This document shows positions 37,826-48,734 of a stretch of DNA of 64,000 nucleotides, piece by piece (positions within the stretch are counted from its first letter, which is position 1; each line of letters opens with the position of its first letter). The notes below the pieces were generated by a model. It was given only the letters and a program-made list of their open reading frames with translations. It was not told the DNA's origin and made no database searches. This stretch comes from Mangifera indica (lineage: Eukaryota > Streptophyta > Magnoliopsida > Sapindales > Anacardiaceae), in the NCBI RefSeq assembly GCF_011075055.1, contig NC_058147.1, positions 7,874,001 through 7,938,000 on the forward strand, in the 5' to 3' direction. The translations under genes were made by a program, and so were the position numbers.

Positions 37826-40714
37826 TTTCCGGTAGAATCCCTCCTCAGCTTGCCAACCTCACTTCACTGCAAATCTTTTGCTTACAAGACAATCTACTTA
37901 ATGGTTCAATCCCATCTCAATTGGGGTCTCTTGTTTCTCTTCAAGAATTTAGAATTGGGGGCAATCCATATTTAACAGGAGAGATTCCTCCACAGCTTGG
38001 ACTACTCACAAACCTCACCACATTTGGAGCTGCAGCCACTGGCCTCTCTGGTGTGATTCCTCCAACATTTGGCAACTTAGTCAATCTTCAAACTTTAGCT
38101 CTTTATGATACTGAGATTTTTGGTTCAATACCTCCTGAACTTGGCCTCTGTATGGAATTGAGAAACTTGTATTTGCATATGAATAAGCTCTCTGGTTCAA
38201 TACCTCCTCAACTGGGTAAGTTGCAGAAACTTACTAGTTTGCTTATATGGGGCAATGCTATGTCTGGACTGTTTCCAGCCGAGTTGTCAAATTGTTCAGC
38301 ACTTGTTGTGCTTGATGCTTCTGCTAATGATCTTTCTGGTGAAATTCCTGGTGACTTGGGGAAGCTAGGGGTTCTTGAGCAACTTCACATGTCTGATAAT
38401 ATGCTCACTGGCTTGATTCCGTGGCAGTTGAGTAACTGTTCGAGCTTAATGGCTCTGCAGCTAGATAAAAATCAATTATCAGGTGTTATTCCATGGCAGG
38501 TTGGTAAGTTGAAGTATTTGCAGAGCTTTTTCTTGTGGGGTAATGCGGTGTCTGGAACCATACCATCCTCTTTCGGCAACTGCACAGAGCTATATGCACT
38601 TGATCTTTCAAGGAACAAGCTTACCGGGTCAATTCCAGAGGAGATTTTCAGCTTGAGGAAGCTGAGTAAACTTCTGCTTCTAGGGAATTCATTATCTGGA
38701 CAATTGCCGCGAAGTGTTGCAAATTGTCAGTCACTTGTGAGATTGAGGCTTGGAGAAAATCAGCTTTCAGGGCGGATTCCAAAGGAGATTGGTCAGTTGC
38801 AGAACTTGGTGTTTCTTGATTTGTACATGAATCATTTCTCTGGTGGTCTACCCTTTGAGATTGCCAATATTACAGTTCTTGAGCTACTGGATGTGCACAA
38901 TAACTACATCACTGGAGAAATTCCATCTCAGTTAGGGGAGCTTGTGAATTTGGAACAGCTTGATCTCAGTAGAAACAGCTTCACAGGGGAAATTCCTGAA
39001 AGTTTTGGAAACTTCAGTTACTTGAACAAGCTCATTCTTAACAACAATCTTCTTACAGGGTCAATTCCAAAATCCTTTCAGAATTTGCAGAAACTTACTC
39101 TGTTAGATTTGAGCTATAATAGCTTATCCGGTCCAATTCCACCAGAAATTGGTTATGTGATAAGCTTAACTATTAGTTTGGACTTGAGCTCGAACACATT
39201 TACAGGAGAGATACCGGAGACAATGTCTAACTTGACACAGTTGCAATCACTTGATATTTCGCATAATATGCTATATGGAGGAATCAAAGTTCTGAGTTCC
39301 CTCGCTAGTCTCACTTCCTTGAATATTTCCTACAATAACTTTTCAGGTCCTATTCCTGTAACCACATTTTTCAGAACTCTAACTTCCAATTCGTATTTTC
39401 AGAATCCCAATCTTTGTGTATCCAGTGATGGATCTACTTGTTCGTCAAGTCTCATTAAAAAAAATGGATTGAAGTCTGCCAAAACTATAACTTTGATTTC
39501 TGTGATCCTGGCTTCATTAACCATAGCTGCTATTGCTTCATGGATTTTAGTTACTCGAAATCACAGGTACATGGTGGAGAAATCATCAGGAGCATTGCCT
39601 TGTACTTCAGGAGCTGAAGATTTCTCCTATCCGTGGACTTTCATTCCATTCCAGAAGCTCAACTTCGCTATAGACAACATCCTGAGTTGCCTGAAAGATG
39701 AAAATGTGATTGGCAAAGGCTGTTCTGGGGTCGTCTACAGGGCTGAAATGCCCAATGGGGATTTGATTGCAGTGAAAAAGCTCTGGAAGACAAAAAGAGA
39801 TGAAGAACCAGTTGACTCTTTTGCCGCTGAGATTCAAATTCTTGGACACATTAGGCATAGAAACATTGTCAAGCTCCTTGGATATTGTTCCAATAAAAGT
39901 GTTAAGCTTCTACTTTACAATTACATTTCCAATGGTAATCTACAACAACTGTTGCAAGGGAATAGGAACTTGGATTGGGAGACAAGGTACAAGATTGCAG
40001 TCGGTTCAGCTCAGGGTCTAGCATATCTCCACCATGACTGTGTTCCAGCTATTCTTCACAGAGATGTCAAGTGCAATAACATACTTCTAGATTCCAAGTT
40101 TGAGGCTTATTTGGCAGATTTTGGATTGGCAAAGTTGATGAATTCCCCAAATTACCATCATGCAATGTCCAGAATAGCCGGTTCTTATGGTTATATTGCC
40201 CCAGGCAAGTCCCTTGTTCGTTTCTTTCTTTTTTAGGAAATCCTTAAGAATTTTTGTTCATGTTTGCATATTGTGATTCAACTTTATTTAAATTCTGTTC
40301 CTGACATGAGATTGTGTGATCAACATTGCAGAGTATGGATACACTATGAACATTACTGAGAAGAGCGATGTGTACAGTTATGGAGTGGTTTTGCTTGAAA
40401 TCTTAAGTGGCCGGAGTGCAGTTGAGTCACAGGTGGGCGATGGGCAACACATTGTCGAATGGGTCAAAAAGAAAATGGGGAGCTTTGAACCAGCAATATC
40501 AATTCTGGATACCAAACTCCAAGGTTTACCTGATCAAATGGTGCAAGAAATGCTTCAAACACTAGGCATTGCAATGTTCTGTGTGAATTCTTCGCCAGCA
40601 GAACGACCGACAATGAAGGAAGTGGTTGCATTGTTAATGGAGGTGAAGAGCCCTCCTGAAGAATGGGGCAAGACTTCTCAACCCCTAATGAAACAGTCCT
40701 CAAATCAAAGTTGA
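37826..40714 (+). pseudogene. RGI5: RGI5-like LRR receptor kinase, main body (LRRs, TM, kinase), separated from its 5' end
   Basis: The frame resumes right after the duplicated TAGAC. Coding parts are 37826-40204 and 40332-40714 (TGA). About twenty LRRs of the xxLxLxxNxLSGxIP type are followed by a transmembrane segment (TLISVILASLTIAAIASWIL) and a kinase domain: VIGKGCSGVVYRAE (P-loop), AVKKLW (Lys), ILHRDVKCNNILL (RD-type catalytic loop), DFGLAK and SDVYSYGVVLLE. The single intron has a GC donor (CAG^GCAAGT, 40205) and an AG acceptor. With the 5' fragment the coding bases total 3,228, an exact multiple of three (1,075 aa, the RGI5 length class), and no other stop is seen. The insertion is therefore the only disruption. 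RGI receptors bind sulfated root growth factor peptides with SERK co-receptors at the plasma membrane. Confidence 0.93.
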
Positions 40715-43521
40715 TTTTCTTGTCATTTTTGTTATAATTCTTGGCTCTTTTACTTTGTTTGTTCTTTCAAGAACTTCAGTAATTGAGTTTCTTTCTTTCT
40801 CAACCCAAGATAAAAAAGAGTGTTGTGAGGAAAATGAGAGGAGGAAGAGCAACTTTAGATTGTGATCTTGGGCCTATCTTGTACAGTTTTAGAATCATCA
40901 ATGTGGCCTTTTTTTCTTTTTTTTGGCTCTATGTTTTTGCTTTTGTGTTCTGCTTGTTTTGTGGTTTTCCTGGTGCAACTTTTTCACCATGTTTTTGTTC
41001 CCTATTTCATGTTATTCATTTCCTGAATATTTGCCTGAAGTCAGGAGACTCAGAAACATTTTCAAATGAATTAAACTATCTGTATCAACAAATTGTACAA
41101 ACTTATCTATACAAACTAAGTTGATAACTTGTGATTGAGTTATGTGATTATTTACTTTTTTCTCACTTTAAATCACCACATTAAGTTATATGAATAAATT
41201 TGTATAATTTGTTTATATGCATAGTATTGCTTAAAACCCATAAACAAATTCTTGAATACTGGTTAGGTGCAATGTGAAAAATATATCAAAAATTAAGCAC
41301 TCAAAAATAAAAGTTGCATGTGGGCTCAAATGGAGAAAATACTGTAGGAGGGAAAAGATTGAGAAAGCAACCGAAAAATAAACATGGTGAAAGTAGGACC
41401 AAAGAGGCAGGGAAAAAAGGGGACAAGAAGAAGCAGGGCCATGCTACTCCCCCACTCTCCCCACATGTCAAAAACAGACATTAGATTTGACTTCCCCACT
41501 TCTCATGATCCTTCACTTCACTTGGTCTTGGTCCTCACTTTGTTTTAATTTTTCAGCCAAAAAGAAGATCTCATGAGATTATAATCACAAACTCATTACT
41601 CACTTCTCCTTCTTCACATACTTTGCCTTAAAAAAAAAAAATCAAAACAAAGCAAAATCCAATATCCAGGAGCAGTGCCTTAACCTGACAGGGCATTGAT
41701 GTTACTGATATAGATAAAATATATGAAGAGAGTATGATAAAGGGTGATTTTTGTTTGGTTGAGTTTCAAAGGAAACATGTGATTTATAATGAAAAAGAGA
41801 AAGGTGGAGACTTAATGAAGAGTGAAGACATTTTGACTCTAGTTTTGGTGCATCTTCATAGGGGATGTTCCTAGACAAATAGTTCCAAGGGACTGTGGAA
41901 CAATAGGCAATAGGGTCATGAACATCACACGAACAGATTACCTTTCCTTTCTCAACTTGAATTACACTACCATATTTCTTGAGGATTATTGGGCTGTCTT
42001 CAGGATTTTGGCAGGAAGTTGATAAATTTTTAGATGAGAATAAGGTGATTCTTTTTGAAATGTTAAAAGTGTTACATCTGATGTTAGTGTGAGTTTAAAG
42101 TAGACAGTAAAATAAATTAAAAGAAGAATGAAAATGAAGGTTCAATCTTGCCACACAGCCACACTTGTCCATTTTTCAAAGTTCCCCTGGTGCTTCTTAG
42201 GCTTTTCTTGTCTTTTGAGATCTTATTTTCTTTCTGATGTAACACAAGCTTTAAGATTTCTTCCCTATTTTCTTAAAAAAAAAATCAAAGTGCACATTCA
42301 GGCTTACATTAAACTAACATACAAGCGTGTTTAAATTTGTTTCATGTGTTGAATATCAATATGTCTTTAAGTTGTTATGGATTCTTAACATGTAGTTTAA
42401 ATCCGATTTTATGATTAATGAATTTGATGAAACCATGGAACGGTCTGTCGATTTCGGAATCTCATTTCAAGCTTATATGCGATTGGCAGCTTCCAATGTC
42501 AAAGAGGTTGAAGTGGGCTAGTGATGATCTTCTACAACAACTCAAGCTAGAAACAATACAAGAAAATGACAAAAACATGAATCACAAATACTTCAAAATT
42601 ACTAAGATCCTTCATCCAAATCAACAAGCTTCGTGAAGACTATGAAACATGTAACACAAGCCATAATTTCAGAGAATGCTGTTGAGCAAATTCACTTCTG
42701 CTTTTATGAAATGCACAATGAACCTTAAGGTTCCCAACAATTTTCAATATAACAACGTGTACATTCAATTTTTGAGTTTCTGGGATTCATGGTGTGGTTT
42801 AGGTTCACAGCTTGCAAAATACAAGGTCAGTTGTTAGCGTCCAGATAGATTATTAGGTCACCATGATCTACATTATTACTGAGAGTTACACTACCAAACT
42901 GCATCGGAATATTGTCAAAGTCATCATCGTGGCTGTTTGCAAGACAAAACTAAAAACTTACTTTATGGAAGTTGTCGATAATAAACAGACAAGAAACACA
43001 ATGCTCTGTTGCAATTGCAGATTTTGCTCAGAGGACACAAACACTGCAGAATAGCCATGGAGGAAAATAATCAGCTCATACTAGTATGTAACACAGGAAT
43101 ATCTAAAAGTTATATACAATATTTCCGGTAATGAATCAACCAAAGGCTCTTACTTAACCCTCAGTCATTACGTGAGACATTAACTGCTTTTGACACACCA
43201 CAAACCTTTTAAGACACCAATCTGCTCTACCCACCCAAATATTGAAATAGATTAAAATGACTTAACTAGCCAATATTCTTAGATTTCTGATAAACAGAGC
43301 TCCCATGTCACATTTTGTTGCTCAGATGCTATTTATGATTTATACACGTTTGTTACCCATGGGCAGGAAGGATGGGATAGGCGTTTTGTCGCAATAGTGC
43401 ACAAAAATTTTTGAGACAGTGTTCAAGTGGAAAATGTATCTACTGTGGATTTTGAACTACAATTGAGAATGTCCTTTAGAAGGTAATACTTTCCTACCTA
43501 ATGATTGACAAGTAAATTGTT

Positions 43522-44547
43522 GGCCAGAGGACTCATTCCCACCAAAGGTCTACCGTTTTCCCAAATTCTCATCCACTAACTTTCAAAAACTCAAATACTT
43601 ACTTGTCAGCTGTTAAAATTAACCAAATCGATTAGTTTTAAAATTTTATCTCATTTTTCCCCCAAAACCTAATTTTTTTTAGGTTTGAAAACCTATACAT
43701 TTCCCCTAAGCATTTAGGGTTTCCTATTTATAGTTTTGCAATTTTACAGCTAAACCTTAGCCTTTTGAAATTTTCAGTTTCCCCATAATCTGGTTCAGTT
43801 TTTTTATCGTTTTCCAACGACCCTCTTCCTCCATCTTCGGCATCCTTCTTTGCCTGAGACAGAGCCAACGTCAGCCCCTCTTTCTCTCCTCGACACTAAT
43901 CGATTAGATTGATCGGTGGTCCCGGTTCAAAATCTCAAGCTCTCTGAGTGGTCCTTTGTCTAGATGCATTCCTGATTCGATGCTCCGATTTGCCTTTCTT
44001 CTTAATCGTTTGGTTCCGTTTGAAATTAGGACTAAAGACAGAGTCCAAACACGTCTGCATGAAGACCAAATGCATCTGAATCGGTATGAAGCTAAATTGG
44101 TTTTGGTACTGAATCAAGAAGACTAAGGAAGATGAACAAAGATGCGTCTAAACAAAGAATCGGTCGCTGGATGAAGCTAAATCAAGAGTGAGAGAACTCT
44201 GATGAAACGAAGAGAGAGTGCCAATGGAACAAAACCAATTCTAGTCATCGAAGAAAAGCAAGGAAGAAAACTAAAAACCCTTGGGAGAAAATGAAACTTT
44301 TCAAAACTTACGTTTTTTGTTTTGGGGGGAGAGAGAGAGGAGAATTGCTAATTTTTAGGGTTTAGAGGGGAAATAAGATAAAGTTTAATATTTTTAATAT
44401 ATTACTAGTTAAATGATGATTGCACCTTCGAAACTGACAGATTCTGTTAATTTTAACAGCCTATAAGTGGGAATTTGAGTTTTCAATAGTTAACAGATAT
44501 CAATTTGGAAATTCAACAAACCTTGGGTGATAATAAGTCCTTTGGCC
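43522..44547. mobile_element. MULE-like foldback element, about 1.03 kb
   Basis: The left end GGCCAGAGGACTCATTCCCA and right end AATAAGTCCTTTGGCC are inverted repeats, with pairing continuing over about 250 bp (AGCTGTTAAAATTAACC / TTAATTTTAACAGCC). Flanks TAAATTGTT and TAAATTGAC agree at seven of nine bases. The centre (43790-44280) is GC-richer, with no recognised protein; whether it was captured from a host gene is open. Confidence 0.65.
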
Positions 44548-44942
44548 TAAATTGACATCAAATACTTTAAATCCAACGAAAATATCTGTGTGTGCATCCA
44601 TGTGTGTAAATTCACTTGCAATAAAGTAATACCATACCTACTATAAATTAAGAGACAAACCACAGAAAATCGATGCATAATCCATCAGAACATGAATTCA
44701 ACCAGTAGCAAGTTGTAAAAATATGGTTATACTGCAATGAGGAGCAAAGGAAGTAAGAATAAAAGTTCCCACAAAGATACTTATAATATAAAACACATAC
44801 TTTTAGTTGAAAGGAACCAAAAAATAAACCAGAATCAATTCCATTGGCTTAACGTTCTTTGAGATGAAGGTTTCATCATTCCAATACTTGAAAAAGATGT
44901 GTGGTACAACACAACCAGACAATATTGCTTTAAGTAGTGCTA

Positions 44943-45041
44943 TGTGCACAAACAATTATATGTTATCATATGATTGAGTAATTTTAAATTAGAGATATAA
45001 CAACATCCAATCATATGGTTACATGTTATTGTTTGTGCACA
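44943..45041. mobile_element. short palindromic MITE (clearest copy)
   Basis: 99 bp with arms TGTGCACAAACAATTATATG and TATTGTTTGTGCACA around CAATCATATG. The arms are nearly complementary over the whole length. Confidence 0.65.
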
Positions 45042-45495
45042 TTGTTTATACTTGTAGTTTTATTGTATTACTTTTTATTATGTTGAATTTGAATTTAAAA
45101 CAATCTACTATCCCCAAATAATTCGTATACAAGCTTTGCCAAGTTGATATAATTGAACCATTTACATTGTACCAGAAGCTAGTATTTAACAATCTACCAC
45201 AAAATCAACAAAAATGACCCATTTTAAAGTGGCATTAACAGAAACTGAATGCATTTTAACAAAATTTTCAGGCAAGGAACTAAACAAGCACCTGTTCACT
45301 GTTCACCATTGAATGCAACATTCCAATATCCAAGAAAGCACACATAAGAAAAAATTTAATCTCACAAATTTATGCATCATCAAAAGAAGATTGCATGATC
45401 ACAATTATAAAACAATGAAAAGAATTCTCAAAATTTATTAGTGAAAATATCATCTTTAATTCACTACATTAAATTTTCCTGACCTCATGAGTCAA

Positions 45496-46026
45496 TCAAT
45501 CATCCAACTGATGAAGCTCAGCTTTCAACTGCTCAATCTTGAGCCCCATAGACCTCTGCAAAGCTTCCTTTTCACTCTTTTTTAGCTTGCCCAAGAGCCC
45601 CTCAAACCTATCCAAAACCTCCTTCACGGCATCTCGGGCACACTCAACTTCCTCATTGAAGTACACCGTCTCCTTTGACTCCATAGCCATTTCTATCTCC
45701 TCTCTCGCCTCTGCAAATTTCAGGTTAATCATGTCCACTTCTCTGTTGTAGTCCAACTCGGTCCCAGACTCAGCTCCCGACTCAGTGCTGTAGTAGCTTC
45801 TGGGACTTCCTTGGGGCATAGAAAGATGGGATTTTTGCGAAATTATCGAATATGAGGTAGGAGAAAATTGATGCTTCGAGGAGGGGACTAAGTCGGGACC
45901 GAGTTGGGGGTGAGTTGAAATTTGAGAGAGTGAATTGAATGGAAATGGAGAAGTGGGTCTTGGAGAATATCGAAAATGGTTTTCGAAGATGGATTTTAAG
46001 AGTGAAATTTGTGAGCGTTTGCACAT
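45496..46026 (-). CDS. small intronless protein, probably mitochondrial, 176 aa
   Basis: A single frame from ATG 46026 to TGA/TAA at 45496. The first ~70 residues are rich in Ser, Pro and basic residues with almost no acids (MCKRSQISLLKSIFENHFRY), like an organelle presequence. A linker PRSYYSTESGAESGTELDYN follows, then a charged helical region (about 95-176) likely to form a coiled coil (REEIEMAMESKETVYFNEEV, LLGKLKKSEKEALQRSMGLK). I believe it corresponds to a conserved plant protein of unknown function, possibly that at Arabidopsis At1g71730, but that assignment is from memory. Function not known. The frame is intact. Confidence 0.75.
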   Translation of the reverse strand: MCKRSQISLLKSIFENHFRYSPRPTSPFPFNSLSQISTHPQLGPDLVPSSKHQFSPTSYSIISQKSHLSMPQGSPRSYYSTESGAESGTELDYNREVDMINLKFAEAREEIEMAMESKETVYFNEEVECARDAVKEVLDRFEGLLGKLKKSEKEALQRSMGLKIEQLKAELHQLDD

Positions 46027-46227
46027 TTTTTAGAGATTTCGAACTCTCTCAGACTCGGTGAACTAAAAAAGACGCAGAGAAGGAAAAGCCTAAACCCTAG
46101 GAAGTAATCGTTACACTCGAACGCACACAAGTGATAGCATGATACATGCAATATCACCTCTTAGTGTGTGCCAAAATTGTGGATTTTTAAAAAATAAAAT
46201 AATAAAAATTTTAACTCCCATGTTATC

Positions 46228-46788
46228 AGGGATGACAATTTGGGTCCGATTTTAAGGGTTTCGACCCTCTCTGACCTTAATGGAGAGGAGATTCTCCGAT
46301 AAAAATGGGAAAAGAGATGAAAAAAATCTTCATAATCGGGGACGGACCGGGGATGCGAATACATGTGTGCCCTCTCCGCCTCGCCCCTTTCCCTCCCCAC
46401 CCTCATCATTTTATATTAATATATTTATTTAAAATACTAATATATTTTTTATAGTTTTAAATTATTTATATTTTTCAAATTTATTTAAGTTTTTGTTACA
46501 TATATTAAAGTAGTTAATATATTATATTTGTGATATTTAAAATAGTTGGTTAATTTTAATTATATTATTTAATATATTTATATTATATTTAGAAGATAAA
46601 AAAAGAGATTTTTTTTTGTGGGTACGAGAAGAAGATTTTTCCCTGCGAAGATGGAGAAGAGATTTTTCTTTGCGGAGAGACGATAAGAAATCATTTTCAT
46701 CTCCGTAGCGGGGACGGGGATTGACATCCCCTCCTCGCCTCTCCCCGTTGCCATCCTCTCCCCGCTTTTCCCCGTTGCCATCCTTACA
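46228..46788. repeat. dispersed repeat with AGGGATGACAA / TTGCCATCCTT ends
   Basis: The GC-rich ends (GGGGACGGACCGGGGATG; AGCGGGGACGGGGATTGACA) flank an AT-rich middle. It matches 29310-29825 inverted. Ends are short imperfect inverted repeats; a target duplication is not convincing. Confidence 0.55.
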
Positions 46789-46789
46789 C

Positions 46790-48730
46790 GTTATATTTTA
46801 AAAATATAATTATATATATATATACTTTTGTATATTATACCAACTGGTAAGCGGCTTTGGATATCTTATTAAAAAGTAAAAAATTAGAACCAAAATAAGA
46901 CTCTTGTATAATAGGTTCTTAATTAGAATGATGGTCGATTCTAAGTAGGATCTGATTTTTATCTGAAACCGATTGGTAAAATTTTTCATTAAAACGATTT
47001 TCCCTTTTCACTGTCTGAAGGTTTAAAATTTGGTGCAATTCATCTTCCGAAGGAGATATTATATCATCCTTTCGACAGCAAAAATGAATTTGCCCACCGG
47101 AAAATCATCAGTATGAAAAGAAGAAGCAAAGTTTTTGTTTTCTCTAATTAAACGGAGAAGCAGAAGAAGCTTTTCAACTGGGCAGAAAGTAACGAATTTG
47201 AGTTAAAAGGGAATTTGTCAAAGCTGCTATTATTGACATTTAATGCAAGGCAAAGACCATTTCAATGTTATTCTTCTCCCAACCAGATCAATCTTGGCCT
47301 GGTGCTGTTTCTGTAGTCTTTACCTACTTCTAATTATTTGAATTTTTTATTTTGGTCGAAGAAGGGAGGCTTGTTGTGGTCCAACGAGCTAGATAAGGCA
47401 AGCTTACCGTGGTTTAAAGAGTTAGATAAGCACATGTCAGGGATAGAATTGATGATGAAGGGAGACTTGTTGTGCATGATTCAGTTCTTACCCTCGATTC
47501 TGGTTCTGAAATGTTTGTAAATAGAATCAAAATCAGAACTTATTGGTTCAAAAAAATTAGAATTAAAATCTATCCAAGATAAGCCGGATCCGGTTTTTAC
47601 CTAGAACTGAAATTCAGATACTCTACGGTTGTAGTTCCGGTTTGGATATTTTGCTCACCTCTAATCATGTCATGAGTTCATGTAAGGTACTATGCAAATA
47701 ATCATGGTTTTTAATATTAAATATTAACAAATACATCAACCTTAACAAGCCCAGTTTCCAAACTACACCTTACGTATTTCCTTCATTCTCTCAACACAAA
47801 CTTCCCATCAGAGGCCTTTCGTGATTTCATGGCTCGCCTACTTCACTTCAAGCCACCCCCACTGAGCTCATCTCAAGCAGGGCTTGCTGAGGCATCTCTT
47901 CTCTTGTGCCCTTTTGCACCATTCATATGTGCTACGATTTTCTTGAAAAGGATCCTGTCATACAGCTTGACAATGAAGTTATGGTACAGCATGCTACATT
48001 CCAGGATTATCCACTCAGTAACGGAGATGAAAGCATGTTTAGTTCTGAACAGCAAGGATCCCCAGTTGGCAGAAGAGCATACTCCTGGGAGGGAAATGCT
48101 AGTTGCCCGATTTTTCTGGTGTCATCAAATATGACTCTGAGGGACATGTTCCTCCGGCAAAATCTCCTGCTTACCTAGAACTGTTGATCTACCCAAGTTC
48201 AGAGAAGAGTTATTATACATTGCACAAACGGAAAGGGATTGGTGAATTCTTGTTCTACTTCATTCAACACTGAATAGGTGAATTAATACACAGGTTACAA
48301 CAGCCAACTGGAAAAGCAGTAAGAACAAAATCAGCTTAAAGTAGGAAAGTTTAATAAACATGATTATGTGGTGACTAAATTGGAATTTTAATCCCCAAGA
48401 TTTATGGATTTATTCCTGGTTTCCTACAAGAGCCTTGCAAGGTTGAAGTGTACTCTGATCTTCTTTGTCAAAATGAATGTAAGTTGGTCTCTTGTATGCA
48501 ATTGTCAGAACAAAGAACCAACATCACCCATTATTCACCCAAGTAGATCACGTCATTCAAAAGAACAAGGGGAAAATCCAGACACACAAAATCACTATCC
48601 AACTTTGATAATTATTGTAAGATACAAAACTAATATAATACTAAATAAAATATAAAAATTCATTCAAACAATTTAAAAGTGAGGAAAAGAAAGAAAAAAA
48701 TATTGTAATGTATATCTGATCTAAAATTTT
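46790..48730. other. intergenic; one unassigned frame
   Basis: 47520-47650 (GATCCGGTTTTTACC, GTTCCGGTTTGGATA) resembles dispersed repeat, with a diverged counterpart at 60655-60830. Frames at 47829-48134 and 47906-48178 have codon-like composition (HFKPPPLSSSQAGLAEASLL; VIQLDNEVMVQHATFQDYPL) and could be remnants of one gene, but I do not recognise it. Confidence 0.45.
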
Positions 48731-48734
48731 GCCA

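Larger units (their letters stand above)
40715..45480. other. intergenic; repeats and unassigned frames
   Basis: 40715-41120 is the probable 3' UTR and flank of the receptor kinase. Open frames at 42128, 42418 and 42863 show no recognised protein. 43522-44547 and 44943-45041 are mobile elements, listed separately. Confidence 0.5.

Noticed and set aside
37921..40236. Receptor kinase starting at 37921 as a complete gene
   Set aside because: The apparent start is a TTG inside an LRR; coding continues upstream to the retrotransposon edge at 37826 and to the 5' fragment at 31044.
45539..45751. Plus-strand frame over the 176-aa gene
   Set aside because: Antisense shadow of 45496-46026; only the minus strand has a presequence-like start and coiled-coil pattern.
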